Source: Aliiglaciecola sp. CAU 1673
Lineage (GTDB): Bacteria; Pseudomonadota; Gammaproteobacteria; Enterobacterales; Alteromonadaceae
Assembly: GCF_029223185.1 (NCBI RefSeq)
Contig: NZ_JARHUG010000001.1
Location: 1-64,000 of the forward strand
DNA length: 64,000 nucleotides
Reading direction: 5' to 3'
A program made the position numbers and the translations under genes. Numbering within the stretch: the stretch's first letter is position 1; each line of letters opens with the position of its first letter. Shown here piece by piece: positions 16,710 to 27,187 of the stretch. The notes under the pieces were generated by a model that saw nothing but the letters and a program-made list of their open reading frames with translations, was not told the origin of the DNA and did no database searches.

Positions 16710-16982
16710 AAGCCCTCCATATTTGCTTAAGCAGCGGTGCGAAGGCCCTTATCGCGAACCACTGGCTTGCTTTGACAGTCAGGTAAAGCTGTTGCCTGTT
16801 ATCCGAATTCTCGCCTAATCAAAGGTAAATGGGTCAGCACGGACTCTAATACATAGCAAAGAAATCGCTAAGAGGTGGGCAATAAGGGGTAAATCCAGCC
16901 AGTTTTTCTTCCCATAGTTGCCTGCCATTCTTTACATAACCACCTATATTTACAGGGTGTTTTTAGAAACTGGATAATAAGA

Positions 16983-17441
16983 ATGGCCAATTTTTCCCTG
17001 GTACGTGACCTGTTGACCCACAATCTAAAACTCCATCAACAAGCGGCTGCCTTTTACAAAGGATTGAGTGAAAAGACGCAAAGTGAGCGAGTCAGGATGT
17101 TTTTGAACACCCTTGCGCTACATGAGCAGCAACTCGCTAAGGAATTAAAGTCCTACGTAGAGGGAGCGCCGGACAAGGTACTGAATACCTATTTTCAATA
17201 CGATCCGGGCGGGGATACCTCGGAATTATTTACCGCACCATTTGATCCCGGCCAATGCAACGAGAGCGATGTTGAATCGTTGGCCAACAAGCTCGACGAT
17301 TATTTCTGCGAACTCTACAAAGACATGGTGACCTCTGCCAGCATCGCTGCAGTGAAGGAGTTGTTTGAAAATCTGTATGACCATTTGGTCGAAGAAAAGA
17401 AAAGGCTCTCCACCGATATTTATTCACTGGAAGACATGTGA
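16983..17441 (+). CDS. Ferritin-like all-helical protein
   Basis: A 152-residue soluble helical protein with no signal peptide. Two long helices at residues about 5-60 contain HQQAAAFYKGLSE and LNTLALHEQQLAKELKSY, and two more lie at 95-148 with KDMVTSASIAAVKELFENLYDHLVEEKKRL. Glu and His in the L-x-E/H-x-x-L positions fit a ferritin/rubrerythrin-like four-helix bundle, but I cannot confirm a di-iron site. It stands alone between the chemoreceptor and nuoA. Upstream 16710-16982 (about 270 bp) shows no recognisable gene. Confidence 0.68.
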   Translation: MANFSLVRDLLTHNLKLHQQAAAFYKGLSEKTQSERVRMFLNTLALHEQQLAKELKSYVEGAPDKVLNTYFQYDPGGDTSELFTAPFDPGQCNESDVESLANKLDDYFCELYKDMVTSASIAAVKELFENLYDHLVEEKKRLSTDIYSLEDM

Positions 17442-17601
17442 AAAGTTCCGAATATCAATGTGTTAAAAACTAAATTCCGTCGTTTGGCTTTGACGAAAAG
17501 AGCATTTTGGTCAATGTTTTAGAAGACCCGTCAAACAAAAAAGAATCTCTGCCTCATTTAAGCAGTTGGGGCAATGCAGCAAGCACTAAAGGGGAGTCTG
17601 C

Positions 17602-17982
17602 ATGGCGCTGGCATGGGCCGAACTCTGGCCAATACTGCTCTACTTTTTGTTCACTTTGACCTTATTGGCTGGCGTGATGCTGTTGTCCAGTGTGCTTGGT
17701 CCAAAAAATAAAGGCCATTCCACCGATTTGCCCTATGAGTCCGGCATCCTCTCCTATGGCGGCGCCCGGGTAAGATTTGGTAATCACTTTTTTCTCTACG
17801 CCATTTTCTTCGTGATTTTCGATATGGAAGTGTTGTTCCTTTTTGCCTGGGCCATTTCGCTTAAAGAAAGTGGCTGGATGGGGTTTATCGAAGCCTTGGT
17901 GTTTATTCTGGTGCTGCTGGTGGCACTGGTTTACTTGTGGCGTATCGGCGCTTTGCGGGTCAAAGCAGAGGAGCGTAGTTAA
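17602..17982 (+). CDS. nuoA: NADH-quinone oxidoreductase subunit A
   Basis: A 126-residue membrane subunit of respiratory complex I with three transmembrane helices. Signatures: [17 protein letters not shown] in the first loop and [22 protein letters not shown] with the conserved D-x-E in the second helix. GGGGAG precedes the start. First gene of the nuo operon; its TAA overlaps the nuoB start (TAATG). Confidence 0.96.
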   Translation: MALAWAELWPILLYFLFTLTLLAGVMLLSSVLGPKNKGHSTDLPYESGILSYGGARVRFGNHFFLYAIFFVIFDMEVLFLFAWAISLKESGWMGFIEALVFILVLLVALVYLWRIGALRVKAEERS

Positions 17983-18632
17983 TGGATTGGAATCTAAGTA
18001 GGCCGGGGCAGGTCAGTCATAAGCAAGATGCAATCGATACTCAGGACCCGCAGGTCAGGGAACAGGTCAAACGTTCGGTGCTAACCACCACCCTTAACAA
18101 GATGGTTAACTGGGGTCGCAAAAACAGTTTGTGGCCGATGAATTTCGGGCTTTCTTGCTGTTATGTGGAGATGGCCACCAGTTTCACTGCCCGCCACGAC
18201 ATTGCCCGCTTTGGGGCCGAGGTGATTCGCGCCACCCCAAGAGAGGCAGATCTGTTGGTGATATCCGGCACCGTATTTCGCAAAATGGCACCTGTGGTGA
18301 AGCATATCTATGATCAATTGCTGGAGCCGAAGTGGGTTATCTCCATGGGCTCCTGTGCCAATTCCGGCGGTATGTACGATATCTATTCTGTGGTCCAGGG
18401 GGTGGATAAATTTCTGCCGGTGGATGTTTATGTTCCAGGTTGTCCGCCTCGTCCTGAAGCGCTCATGGAAGGGCTTTTGCTGCTGCAAAATGCCATCGGC
18501 AAGGAAAACCGCCCGCTGAGCTGGGTGGTGGGAGAGGGCGGCGGCAAGCCGATTGCGATGCCCAGTCAGCGGGATACCAAGCAAGCAGGTCGCTCTTTGG
18601 CGAGCGACCTGACACCGCCGGACAGGGTCTGA
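17982..18632 (+). CDS. nuoB: NADH-quinone oxidoreductase subunit B
   Basis: A 216-residue peripheral-arm subunit that carries terminal [4Fe-4S] cluster N2, the immediate electron donor to quinone. Cluster ligands are visible in the consecutive Cys pair of [10 protein letters not shown], in [11 protein letters not shown] and in [16 protein letters not shown]. The N-terminal 35 residues and C-terminal tail are variable. The single-base gap to nuoCD supports co-translation. Confidence 0.97.
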   Translation: MDWNLSRPGQVSHKQDAIDTQDPQVREQVKRSVLTTTLNKMVNWGRKNSLWPMNFGLSCCYVEMATSFTARHDIARFGAEVIRATPREADLLVISGTVFRKMAPVVKHIYDQLLEPKWVISMGSCANSGGMYDIYSVVQGVDKFLPVDVYVPGCPPRPEALMEGLLLLQNAIGKENRPLSWVVGEGGGKPIAMPSQRDTKQAGRSLASDLTPPDRV

Positions 18633-18633
18633 T

Positions 18634-20382
18634 ATGGCTGATACTCCTTTGCCGCTTCTGCCCCAGGTACAGGTCTTAAGTAAGGACTTTGCACCAGAGC
18701 TGGAAAGCAGTAAGGACGGCGTCGAAACCTGGTGGATAACGAAGGAGGAGTTATTACCCCTTTGCTCTGTCTTAAAAAACAAGCTGCCTCAGCCATTTGA
18801 TTTTCTTTACGATCTTACTGCCATTGATGAAACCCGACGCAAAAACGGGGCTCCGCAAAGGCAAGATTTAACCCTGGTTTATCTGCTTCGCTCCTATGCC
18901 CGCAATCAGGATTTGCGCCTGAAAATTGCGCTTAGAGCCGACCTTAAAGATGCGCCCAGCCTTTGCAGTGTTTGGCCTTGTGCCAATTGGTATGAACGGG
19001 AGGTCTGGGATCTCTTTGGGATCCGTTTTGACGGTCATCCCTGTTTGCGCCGGATTATGATGCCCAGTTCCTGGCAGGGGCATCCGCTTTTAAAAACGCA
19101 CCCTGCGCGCGCGACCGAGATGGGCCCATTCAGTTTGCCTGACGAAGTACGGGACTTTGAGCAGGAATCCCTGCGCTTCGATCCCAAGGCCTGGGGGCTT
19201 AAGCCCACAGGTCTGGAAGATGAGTTTATGTGGCTTAACCTTGGGCCCAACCATCCCAGTGTCCATGGTGTCTTTCGCATTATGCTGCAGCTGGACGGGG
19301 AGGCCATTCGCAATGCCATTCCCGATATCGGCTATCACCATCGCGGCGCCGAAAAAATGGCTGAGCGCCAAAGCTGGCATTCCTATATCCCTTACACCGA
19401 CCGTATTGATTATCTGGGCGGGGTGATGAATAACCTGCCCTATGTGATGGCGCTGGAGCGCCTTGGCGGCATCGAGGTGCCGGAGCGAGCCAAGGTCATC
19501 CGGGTGATGATGGCGGAGATTTTCCGCATCCTCAGCCACCTGCTTTTCTATGGCACTTTTGCCCAGGATGTGGGCGCTTTATCGCCGATTTTTTATATGT
19601 TTGTGGACCGCGAAAAGCTGTTCGGCATTGTCGAGGCTATCACTGGTGCGCGCATGCATCCCAGTTGGTTTCGTATCGGTGGCGTAGCCAATGACCTGCC
19701 CAATGGGTGGGACAAGATGATCCTGACCTGGCTGGATGAGATGCCAAAGAGGCTAAGAGATTACGACAAGATGGTATTGGCTAATCGCATCCTTAGAAAG
19801 CGCACTGTCGGGGTGGGCGCCTATGACAGTGCTACCGCCATCGAATGGGGGGTGACAGGCCCCGGGCTTCGGGCTACCGGCTTCGATTGGGATCTGCGTA
19901 AGGCCAGGCCCTATAGCGGTTATGAGCAATTTGAATTTGATGTGCCACTGGCGCAAAACGGCGATTGTTATGACCGTTGTCTGGTGCGGGTAGAGGAGAT
20001 CCGCCAGAGCATGCGCATCATTCGCCAGTGTGTGGAGAATATGCCAGGTGGCCCCTACAAGGCCGATCACGTGCTGACCACACCGCCGCCCAAAGATCGC
20101 ACCATGGAAGATATCGATACACTTATCCCGCATTTCCTTGGGGTCAGTTGGGGGCCAGTGATCCCTGCCGGGGAAGTGCACTCGGAGGTGGAAGCCACCA
20201 AAGGCAGCAATGCTTATTATGTGATCAGTGACGGCGGCAATATGAGCTATCGCACCCATATTCGTACCCCATCTTTCCCCCACTTACAGATGATCCCGGT
20301 ATTGGCCAAAGGGCAAATGGTGGCGGATCTGATTGCCACTATCGGCAGTATCGACTTTGTGATGGCGGATGTAGACAGATGA
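18634..20382 (+). CDS. nuoC: NADH-quinone oxidoreductase fused subunit C/D
   Basis: A 582-residue fusion of the 30-kDa (NuoC, residues about 1-175) and 49-kDa (NuoD, about 190-582) subunits, as in Enterobacteria and other gammaproteobacteria (nuoCD). NuoC signature: [19 protein letters not shown]. NuoD signatures: [15 protein letters not shown] and the quinone-site region with RIDYLGG, plus the conserved C-terminal VMADVDR. It forms the quinone-binding cavity with NuoB. The stop overlaps the nuoE start by 4 bp (ATGA). Confidence 0.97.
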   Translation: MADTPLPLLPQVQVLSKDFAPELESSKDGVETWWITKEELLPLCSVLKNKLPQPFDFLYDLTAIDETRRKNGAPQRQDLTLVYLLRSYARNQDLRLKIALRADLKDAPSLCSVWPCANWYEREVWDLFGIRFDGHPCLRRIMMPSSWQGHPLLKTHPARATEMGPFSLPDEVRDFEQESLRFDPKAWGLKPTGLEDEFMWLNLGPNHPSVHGVFRIMLQLDGEAIRNAIPDIGYHHRGAEKMAERQSWHSYIPYTDRIDYLGGVMNNLPYVMALERLGGIEVPERAKVIRVMMAEIFRILSHLLFYGTFAQDVGALSPIFYMFVDREKLFGIVEAITGARMHPSWFRIGGVANDLPNGWDKMILTWLDEMPKRLRDYDKMVLANRILRKRTVGVGAYDSATAIEWGVTGPGLRATGFDWDLRKARPYSGYEQFEFDVPLAQNGDCYDRCLVRVEEIRQSMRIIRQCVENMPGGPYKADHVLTTPPPKDRTMEDIDTLIPHFLGVSWGPVIPAGEVHSEVEATKGSNAYYVISDGGNMSYRTHIRTPSFPHLQMIPVLAKGQMVADLIATIGSIDFVMADVDR

Positions 20383-20894
20383 ACCAGAGCATCCCTATCC
20401 GCACCCTGCATGAAAGCCTTACCGAGGCCGAGCGCGAAGCCGTGGAAGCCGCTTGCAGCCATTATGAGCAGCGTCCGGCTGCCGCCATCGACGCCTTGAT
20501 GATAGTGCAGCAACAACGTGGTTGGGTGGATGATGAGAGGCTCTATGCCCTGGCCGAATTGCTGGGTATGTCTGCCACCGAACTTGAAGGTGTGGCTACC
20601 TTTTACAACCATATTTACCGTCAACCAGTTGGCCGCCATGTGATCCATCTTTGCAATAGTATCAGTTGCTGGTTACAGGATGTGGGGGCGCTGGAGCAAC
20701 ACCTCTGTGAGCGCCTGTCAATTCGAATGGGGCAAACCTCGCAGACTGGGCAGATCACCTTGCTGCCCAATGTCTGCCTGGGCTGCTGCGATAAAGCCCC
20801 GGCCATGATGCTGGACGGTGAACTCATAATGGATCTGGATAAAGACAAACTCGACAGCATCCTCGATAAACTGCAAGGGGAAGGCAATGGATAA
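20379..20894 (+). CDS. nuoE: NADH-quinone oxidoreductase subunit E
   Basis: A 171-residue thioredoxin-like [2Fe-2S] subunit of the NADH dehydrogenase module. Cluster ligands: the pair in CNSISC and the pair in CLGCC (Cys-x3-Cys), near residues 88-93 and 129-133. The motif [16 protein letters not shown] is typical of the 24-kDa subunit. It works with NuoF to accept electrons from FMN. The gene overlaps nuoF by 8 bp. Confidence 0.96.
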   Translation: MNQSIPIRTLHESLTEAEREAVEAACSHYEQRPAAAIDALMIVQQQRGWVDDERLYALAELLGMSATELEGVATFYNHIYRQPVGRHVIHLCNSISCWLQDVGALEQHLCERLSIRMGQTSQTGQITLLPNVCLGCCDKAPAMMLDGELIMDLDKDKLDSILDKLQGEGNG

Positions 20895-22155
20895 GCCCCT
20901 AAGCTCCCATCTGAACATCGAGCAGCCCCAGGATATTGGCGCCTATCAGGCAGTGGGCGGCTATCAGGGATTTCTGGCGGCCCTTGAGCAGGCACCTCAG
21001 AAAGTGCAGCAACAGGTCAAGGAAAGCGGTTTGAAAGGCCGCGGTGGTGCCGGCTTTGCCACCGGTGAAAAGTGGCGTTTTGTGCCCATGGGCGACGATG
21101 CGCCTAAACAGAAATACCTGATCTGCAATGCCGATGAAATGGAGCCAGGTACCTTTAAAGACCGCTGGTTGATGGAAGGCGCGCCTCATCTGCTATTGGA
21201 AGGTGTGATGATCGCCGCTTATGCCATCGGCGCGTCACAGGCCTTTATCTTTCTACGCGGTGAATACCGGTTGTGTGCCAGGCGGCTGCAACAGGCTATT
21301 GATGAAGCCAAGCAGGCGGGATTGTTGGGTGAGAATATTCGTGGCTCAGGTTTTGGGCTTAACATCCTTCTGCACCAAAGCGCCGGACGCTACATTTGTG
21401 GGGAAGAAACAGCGCTACTGAATGCCCTTGAAGGCAAGCGCGCCAATCCCCGGGCTAAACCGCCTTTTCCTCAGGTGGTCGGTCTGTTTGGACGCCCCAC
21501 TATCGTCAACAATTGCGAGACTCTGTGTAACTTACCCGGAATTTTGCGGCATGGGGTGCAGTGGTATCAGCAGCTGTCCGACAGCCCCGATGCCGGCACC
21601 AAGATTTACGGTATCAGCGGGCGGGTTAAAAAGGCCGGCCTGTGGGAGCTGCCCATGGGCGTAAGCGCAGGCCATATCCTGTCTCTGGCGGGAGGTATGC
21701 AGGATGGTCGGAAGCTTCGCGGCTGGCTGCCGGGCGGCGCCTCGACAGATTTTTTGTTGCCTGAACATCTGGAACTGCCCATGGGTTTTGACGCCATTGC
21801 CAAGGCGGGCAGCCGCCTCGGTACCGGAGGCATTATTGCCCTGGATGATGGTCATTGTCCGGTGGGGATGGTGCTGAATTTACTGCAATTCTTTGCTCAG
21901 GAATCTTGCGGCTGGTGTACTCCCTGTCGCGATGGTCTGCCTTGGGCGGTGGAGATCTTAAGTCGTATGGAAGTCGGCAAGGGAACCCAAGAGGATCTCG
22001 ATGAGCTGTCCCGGCTTTGTGACTTTATGTGGATTGGCAAAACCTTCTGTGCGCTGGCGCCTGGAGCGGTTGAGCCCCTTCGCAGTGCGCTGAAATACTT
22101 TGCCGATGATTTTGCTGAGCACGTAGACAAAGGGAGGTGCCGTTACCGGCATTAA
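20887..22155 (+). CDS. nuoF: NADH-quinone oxidoreductase subunit F
   Basis: A 422-residue flavoprotein holding FMN, the NADH site and one [4Fe-4S] cluster. GLKGRGGAGFATGEKW (about residues 48-63) is the NADH-binding glycine loop, the NADEMEPGTFKDR region is the FMN site, and ESCGWCTPCRDG near 338 supplies three cluster cysteines, with a fourth further on (KTFCALAP). Entry point of electrons to complex I. Its TAA overlaps the nuoG start. Confidence 0.97.
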   Translation: MDKPLSSHLNIEQPQDIGAYQAVGGYQGFLAALEQAPQKVQQQVKESGLKGRGGAGFATGEKWRFVPMGDDAPKQKYLICNADEMEPGTFKDRWLMEGAPHLLLEGVMIAAYAIGASQAFIFLRGEYRLCARRLQQAIDEAKQAGLLGENIRGSGFGLNILLHQSAGRYICGEETALLNALEGKRANPRAKPPFPQVVGLFGRPTIVNNCETLCNLPGILRHGVQWYQQLSDSPDAGTKIYGISGRVKKAGLWELPMGVSAGHILSLAGGMQDGRKLRGWLPGGASTDFLLPEHLELPMGFDAIAKAGSRLGTGGIIALDDGHCPVGMVLNLLQFFAQESCGWCTPCRDGLPWAVEILSRMEVGKGTQEDLDELSRLCDFMWIGKTFCALAPGAVEPLRSALKYFADDFAEHVDKGRCRYRH

Positions 22156-24893
22156 TGCCTATGTCAGAAAAAGTGCAAATCCATATCGATGACAAAAGCT
22201 ACCAGGTGGAAGCAGGGCAAAACCTGTTGCAGGCCTGTTTGTCGTTGAAACTGGATCTGCCTTATTTTTGCTGGCACCCGGCCATGGGCTCGGTGGGTGC
22301 CTGCCGTCAATGTGCAGTGACCTTGTACAAAGATAAAGATGATGATCGCGGTAAGCTGGCCATGGCCTGCATGACGCCCGTGTCTGATGGGCTTCGGGTG
22401 GGCCTTGGCGGCAAGCAGGAGCAGGGCTTCAGAGAACAGAACATAGCAGCGCTGATGACCCGCCACCCTCATGATTGTCCTGTGTGCAGCGAAGGCGGAG
22501 AGTGTCATCTGCAGGATATGACGGTGATGACCGGCCATCATGCCAGGCACTACCAGGGGCAAAAAGTCACCTTTAACAACCAGTACCTGGGCCCGCTGAT
22601 AAAACACGAGATGAACCGTTGCATCACCTGTTATCGCTGCGTGCGCTTCTATCATGATTATGCCGGGGGTAGTGATCTCTGTGCCCAGGCCTCGAAAAAC
22701 CATGTGTATTTTGGTCGTCAGCAGGACGGTGTGCTGGAAAGTCCCTTTGCCGGTAACCTGGTGGAAGTCTGTCCCACCGGGGTTTTTACCGATAAACCCT
22801 TTAATGCCCATTTCAGCCGCAAATGGGATCTGCAAAGTGCGCCTTCCGTTTGCGGTCATTGTGCGGTGGGCTGTAATACTTTTATCTCTTCGCGCTACAA
22901 CAGCCTGCGCCGTGTAAACAATCGCCTTAACCCACAGCTAAACGGTCATTTTCTCTGCGATATCGGTCGTTATGGCTTTGCCTATGCCAATAGCCCCAAG
23001 CGCCTAAATGAAATTAAATTAAATGGCAAACCAGCGGATTGGTCGTCAAAAGCGGTACAGGAGGCGCTTGCAGAGGGAAATTGGATTGGTATTGGCAGTG
23101 CTCAGGCCAGCCTTGAAGATAACTTTGCCTTGCAGCAGTTGGTGGGGGAAGAGAATTTTGTACCCGGCCCCGAGCCGGCGATGTGGCCACTGATGGCCAT
23201 GCATCTGGCCATCGCCGGACAAAAGCCCATGGCCAGTCTGGCGCAGATAGAAGAAGCAGATGCGGTACTGATCCTCTGTGAAAACCTCAACCAAAGTGCC
23301 CCGCGCATCGCCCTTTCAGTACGCCAGGCGCTGACCAATAAGGCAAAAGATAAGGCCGAAGAACTGCAAGTCCCGCGCTGGCAAGATGCGGCGGTGCGCC
23401 AGTTGCAGAGCGACAATCCGGTGCCGCTTATTTACTTTGGTTATGGCGAGCAGGCATTGCAGCGACAGGCCTGCGTATTCTGTGTTTGTGATGATGAAGA
23501 GGCGGCAAGACAGGGCTTTGCCCTGGCTAATCTGCTGCATAATCGGGCACCGCAAAAGGCCGGTACGAAGGTATCGGCACAAACCCATCAGGCGGCAGAT
23601 ATTCTGCGTCAGGCGAAAAAGCCCTTAATTGTTAGCGGCTGGTCGGCCGGTAATCCGGGTTTGCTGGCAGCAGCTGCCAATATTGCCGAAGCCTTGGGCG
23701 ATAAAGCCATGCTCTGTCTGGTGGCCGACAAAGCCAATAGTGTGGGGCTGGGACTTCTAGCCCAGAAAGATCAATGTGGGAATCCAGAAGAGTGCTTAGC
23801 AAGTGCTAATGCAGGTTTGTTGGTACTTGCTGACCACTCTGCGAAAAGCCGTAGATGGATGAGCAAAATTACGGAACAGGCAAGACAAGTGGTGCACCTT
23901 AGCGCATTGCAACAAGAAGGAAACAGCTCGTTGCAGTTGCCCATTGCGGCCGAGGGGGAATGCAGCGCCACCAGGGTCAATTATCAGGGCTATGCCCAGC
24001 CGCTTTGGCCGGCGGTTACGCCACCAGGGCAAAGTTTACCAGCCTGGCAATGGCTGGTGAATCTGGCCAAAACCTGGGGTCACACACTGGGGCAGGTTGA
24101 AGATTTGCGGCAACTCAGGGCCAGGATGATATCGGTATTCCCGGCTCTGCAAGCTTGCTGGGCTGATATTGATGACCCCATCGCTTTGCAAACCCCCAGA
24201 GTCAGCGGCCGTACCGCTATGCTCGCCAATCAATCGGTGCATGAACCTAAGCCGCCGATAGAAACAGAAGCACCCTACAGACAAAGCATGGAAGGACAGG
24301 TTGGTAAGGGCAATAGCCAGGCTTATAGCTGGTGGCCCGGCTGGAACTCCAATCAGTCACAGCATAAGTTCAGTCAAGAGCGGGGGGATTTATCGGCAGC
24401 TTTGCTGATCACGCCATCAGGACAGGGCTTTTGGTGGAAATGGCAGAGTGCCTGGCAAAAGATAAATGGCTATCACTGGCATCTGTTGCCTTACAAGGGG
24501 GTATTTGGCGGCGAAAGCTTAAGCCTGGAAGCGGCACCTATTGCCGAGCTATGCCCAGCACCAGGATTGTTTATCCGCGCCGATGATGCTGCCTTGTTGG
24601 GGCTGTCAGAAGGCGACCTCGTGTGCTGCGATGAAGACAGCACTTTATTTGAACTGCGCTTTACCGACGGTGTCCCTCCACACTCATTGCTGTATCAGAT
24701 ACCCGCTAATCACGGATTCTCTTTAAGGGGCTGCGAGTTGGTAGTGCTGGCCGATGAAGCTCAGCGTCACGCCTATCAACTGGCCAGAGATACCCAGCGA
24801 GCCGGGCAGGCTAAAGATCAACAGGCCAAACTGCGTCAGTTACTGGATCAGGACCGTCTTATCCCGGTGCGCTTTATTGAGGGGATGGGCTGA
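22155..24893 (+). CDS. nuoG: NADH-quinone oxidoreductase subunit G
   Basis: About 912 residues. I place the start at the ATG at 22155 (TAATG overlap with nuoF); a GTG at 22137 and an ATG at 22161 are alternatives. N-terminal [2Fe-2S] domain (PYFCWHPAMGSVGACRQC), a His-Cys [4Fe-4S] domain (HPHDCPVCSEGGEC), a second cluster motif (CITCYRC), the extra N7-type cluster (CGHCAVGC) found in E. coli-type enzymes, then a large molybdopterin-oxidoreductase-like domain that no longer binds cofactor. The C-terminal third is divergent. It is slightly longer than the E. coli subunit (about 908). Confidence 0.95.
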   Translation: MPMSEKVQIHIDDKSYQVEAGQNLLQACLSLKLDLPYFCWHPAMGSVGACRQCAVTLYKDKDDDRGKLAMACMTPVSDGLRVGLGGKQEQGFREQNIAALMTRHPHDCPVCSEGGECHLQDMTVMTGHHARHYQGQKVTFNNQYLGPLIKHEMNRCITCYRCVRFYHDYAGGSDLCAQASKNHVYFGRQQDGVLESPFAGNLVEVCPTGVFTDKPFNAHFSRKWDLQSAPSVCGHCAVGCNTFISSRYNSLRRVNNRLNPQLNGHFLCDIGRYGFAYANSPKRLNEIKLNGKPADWSSKAVQEALAEGNWIGIGSAQASLEDNFALQQLVGEENFVPGPEPAMWPLMAMHLAIAGQKPMASLAQIEEADAVLILCENLNQSAPRIALSVRQALTNKAKDKAEELQVPRWQDAAVRQLQSDNPVPLIYFGYGEQALQRQACVFCVCDDEEAARQGFALANLLHNRAPQKAGTKVSAQTHQAADILRQAKKPLIVSGWSAGNPGLLAAAANIAEALGDKAMLCLVADKANSVGLGLLAQKDQCGNPEECLASANAGLLVLADHSAKSRRWMSKITEQARQVVHLSALQQEGNSSLQLPIAAEGECSATRVNYQGYAQPLWPAVTPPGQSLPAWQWLVNLAKTWGHTLGQVEDLRQLRARMISVFPALQACWADIDDPIALQTPRVSGRTAMLANQSVHEPKPPIETEAPYRQSMEGQVGKGNSQAYSWWPGWNSNQSQHKFSQERGDLSAALLITPSGQGFWWKWQSAWQKINGYHWHLLPYKGVFGGESLSLEAAPIAELCPAPGLFIRADDAALLGLSEGDLVCCDEDSTLFELRFTDGVPPHSLLYQIPANHGFSLRGCELVVLADEAQRHAYQLARDTQRAGQAKDQQAKLRQLLDQDRLIPVRFIEGMG

Positions 24894-25858
24894 TGAACTT
24901 TTGGTACAGCTTTCTGGCAATTGTGGTGTTAGTGATGTTGCTCCTGCCGACGGCGGCCATGCTGGTGTGGGTGGAAAGGCGCCTGTTGGGTTTTTGGCAG
25001 GAGCGTTTGGGGCCCAACCGCGTAGGCCCCTATGGCATACTGCAGTCGCTAGCGGATTTGATAAAGATCTTGTTTAAGCATGACTGGATCCCGCCCTTCG
25101 CCGATGCCAAAGTCTTTGTGGCGGCGCCTTTGATGGGCGCGCTCGCGGTCATGATGAGTTATGCAGTGGTGCCCATGGCCCCGGGCTGGGTAATCTCCGA
25201 CAGCCATATCGGCCTGTTGTTCTTCCTGGCCATGACTTCACTGGCGGTGTATTCGGTGCTGTTGGCCGGCTGGTCTTCCAATAACAAATATGCACTGATT
25301 GGGGCCATGCGCGCAGCGGCGCAAACCATCAGTTACGAGGTCTTTATGGGGCTGTCGCTGCTTGGCGTAGTAATGCTCGCTGGCAGTTTCCGCTTAAGTG
25401 ATATCGTTCTGGCTCAGCAAGAGGGCTGGTTTATTCTGCCCCAGTGCCTGGGCTTTGTATTGTTTCTGATCGCCGGTATTGCCGAAAGTCACCGCCTGCC
25501 TTTTGATTTGCCCGAAGCGGAAACGGAGCTGACCGCTGGTTTTCATACCGAGTATTCAGGCATCAAGTTTGCGCTTTTCTTCCTCGGTGAATACCTGGGG
25601 GTGATGCTGATTTCCATGATGATCACTGTGCTGTTTCTGGGTGGCTGGCTGGCGCCCTTTGGATTGGAAGGATTCATTCCCCCCATTATCTGGTTTGTGC
25701 TCAAGACCTTTGTGCTGATCAGTTTTTTTATTCTGCTGCGGGCGGCCTTACCCAGGCCCCGCTTCGATCAACTATTGGCCTTTGGTTGGTTATGGATGCT
25801 GCCGCTCTCCCTTATTAACCTGCTGGTCACCGCAGCCCTGATCCTGGGAGGGCAATAG
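24893..25858 (+). CDS. nuoH: NADH-quinone oxidoreductase subunit H
   Basis: A 321-residue membrane subunit with about eight helices that joins the peripheral arm to the proton-pumping arm and lines the quinone entry. Signatures: [21 protein letters not shown], and [20 protein letters not shown] with acidic residues of the E-channel. TGATG overlap with nuoG; one-base gap to nuoI. Confidence 0.97.
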   Translation: MNFWYSFLAIVVLVMLLLPTAAMLVWVERRLLGFWQERLGPNRVGPYGILQSLADLIKILFKHDWIPPFADAKVFVAAPLMGALAVMMSYAVVPMAPGWVISDSHIGLLFFLAMTSLAVYSVLLAGWSSNNKYALIGAMRAAAQTISYEVFMGLSLLGVVMLAGSFRLSDIVLAQQEGWFILPQCLGFVLFLIAGIAESHRLPFDLPEAETELTAGFHTEYSGIKFALFFLGEYLGVMLISMMITVLFLGGWLAPFGLEGFIPPIIWFVLKTFVLISFFILLRAALPRPRFDQLLAFGWLWMLPLSLINLLVTAALILGGQ

Positions 25859-25859
25859 C

Positions 25860-26375
25860 ATGTGGAGTCAACTGATTACCTTATGGCGGGTCTTCCTGCA
25901 TCTGTTTGCCAAAACCGACACCCGCGAGTATCCGGAGCAAAAGCCCTATTTGGCGCCGCGCTACCGCGGACGCATCGTGCTTACCCGTGATCCTGACGGT
26001 GAAGAGCGCTGCGTGGCTTGTAATTTATGTGCGGTGGCCTGTCCTGTGGATTGTATCGCCCTGCAGAAGACCGAAGATGAGGACGGGCGTTGGCGGCCAG
26101 CGTTTTTCCGTATTAATTTTTCCCGCTGCATTCTTTGTGGGTTATGCGAAGAAGCCTGCCCTACTTATGCCATCCAACTGACTCCCGATGTGGAAATGGC
26201 CGAATACGACAGAAACAATCTGGTCTATGAGAAAGAACATCTGCAGATTGAAGGGCAAGGCAAGTATCCGGGCTACAGCTTTTATCGTAAGGCCGGGATC
26301 AGCATTAAAGGCAAGGCCAAGGGCGAAGCCGATGGTGAGAAACCACCGGTGGATGTCAGGAGCCTACTGCCATGA
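25860..26375 (+). CDS. nuoI: NADH-quinone oxidoreductase subunit I
   Basis: A 171-residue ferredoxin-like subunit carrying clusters N6a and N6b. Two complete [4Fe-4S] motifs: [15 protein letters not shown] and [33 protein letters not shown] is the family signature in front of the first motif. It passes electrons from NuoG toward NuoB. Ends in a 4-bp overlap with nuoJ. Confidence 0.97.
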   Translation: MWSQLITLWRVFLHLFAKTDTREYPEQKPYLAPRYRGRIVLTRDPDGEERCVACNLCAVACPVDCIALQKTEDEDGRWRPAFFRINFSRCILCGLCEEACPTYAIQLTPDVEMAEYDRNNLVYEKEHLQIEGQGKYPGYSFYRKAGISIKGKAKGEADGEKPPVDVRSLLP

Positions 26376-26893
26376 CTATGCAGTGGTTATTCTACATTGC
26401 CGGAGCTGTGGCCCTGTTTGCCAGTCTGCGCGCGGTTTGTCATCGTCATGCGGTGCACGCACTGTTGTATCTGGTGGTCAGCCTGCTAGCCCTGGCAATG
26501 TGTTTTTATCTGCTTGGCGCACCCTTTGCGGCGGCGTTGCAAATCATCGTTTACGCTGGGGCCATTATGGTGCTCTTTGTGTTTGCAGTGATGCTATTCA
26601 ATATCACAGACAAAGATATCGAGCGGGAACGGCAATGGATCCGCTGGCAGGTTTGGGTTGGTCCGACGCTTTTAGTGTTATTGCTGTTGGCTGAAGTGGT
26701 AATGTTGATCCAGTTGCAACCTGCCGGCGCACAGCAGGAGGTGCAGTTGATTGAGGCCAAAACAGTGGGTGGCTTGCTATTCGGTCCTTATCTGTTGGCG
26801 GTCGAAATCGCCTCTTTTTTGCTGCTGGCGGCGCTGGTGGGCGGCTATCACCTGGCCAAAGCCCTAGGGAGGCCCCATGACGGTGCCCCTTGA
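26372..26893 (+). CDS. nuoJ: NADH-quinone oxidoreductase subunit J
   Basis: A 173-residue membrane subunit with five helices; the pi-bulge region [20 protein letters not shown] is well preserved. It belongs to the antiporter-linking part of the membrane arm. Overlaps nuoK by 17 bp. Confidence 0.95.
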   Translation: MTMQWLFYIAGAVALFASLRAVCHRHAVHALLYLVVSLLALAMCFYLLGAPFAAALQIIVYAGAIMVLFVFAVMLFNITDKDIERERQWIRWQVWVGPTLLVLLLLAEVVMLIQLQPAGAQQEVQLIEAKTVGGLLFGPYLLAVEIASFLLLAALVGGYHLAKALGRPHDGAP

Positions 26894-27182
26894 GCATGGG
26901 CTGATATTGGTGGCTTTGCTTTGGTGTATTGGCCTGTTGGGCCTTATCACCCGGCGCAACAGCCTGTTTATGCTGATGTCCATGGAGATCATGCTTAATG
27001 CTGCCGCCTTGGCTTTTATTCTGGCCGGTAGTGTATGGCAGCAAGCCGATGGTCAGGTGATTTATATTCTGGTGCTGACCCTGGCATCTGCCGAGGTGGG
27101 ATTGGGGCTGGCATTACTGATCCGTCTGCGCCGCCATGTGCCTGATCTCGATGCAGACAGGCTCAGCCGGCTTAAGGGGTAA
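26877..27182 (+). CDS. nuoK: NADH-quinone oxidoreductase subunit K
   Basis: A 101-residue, three-helix MrpC-like subunit. It has [16 protein letters not shown] and [18 protein letters not shown] with the two intramembrane glutamates needed for proton transfer. Five-base gap to nuoL. Confidence 0.96.
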   Translation: MTVPLEHGLILVALLWCIGLLGLITRRNSLFMLMSMEIMLNAAALAFILAGSVWQQADGQVIYILVLTLASAEVGLGLALLIRLRRHVPDLDADRLSRLKG

Positions 27183-27187
27183 CCAAG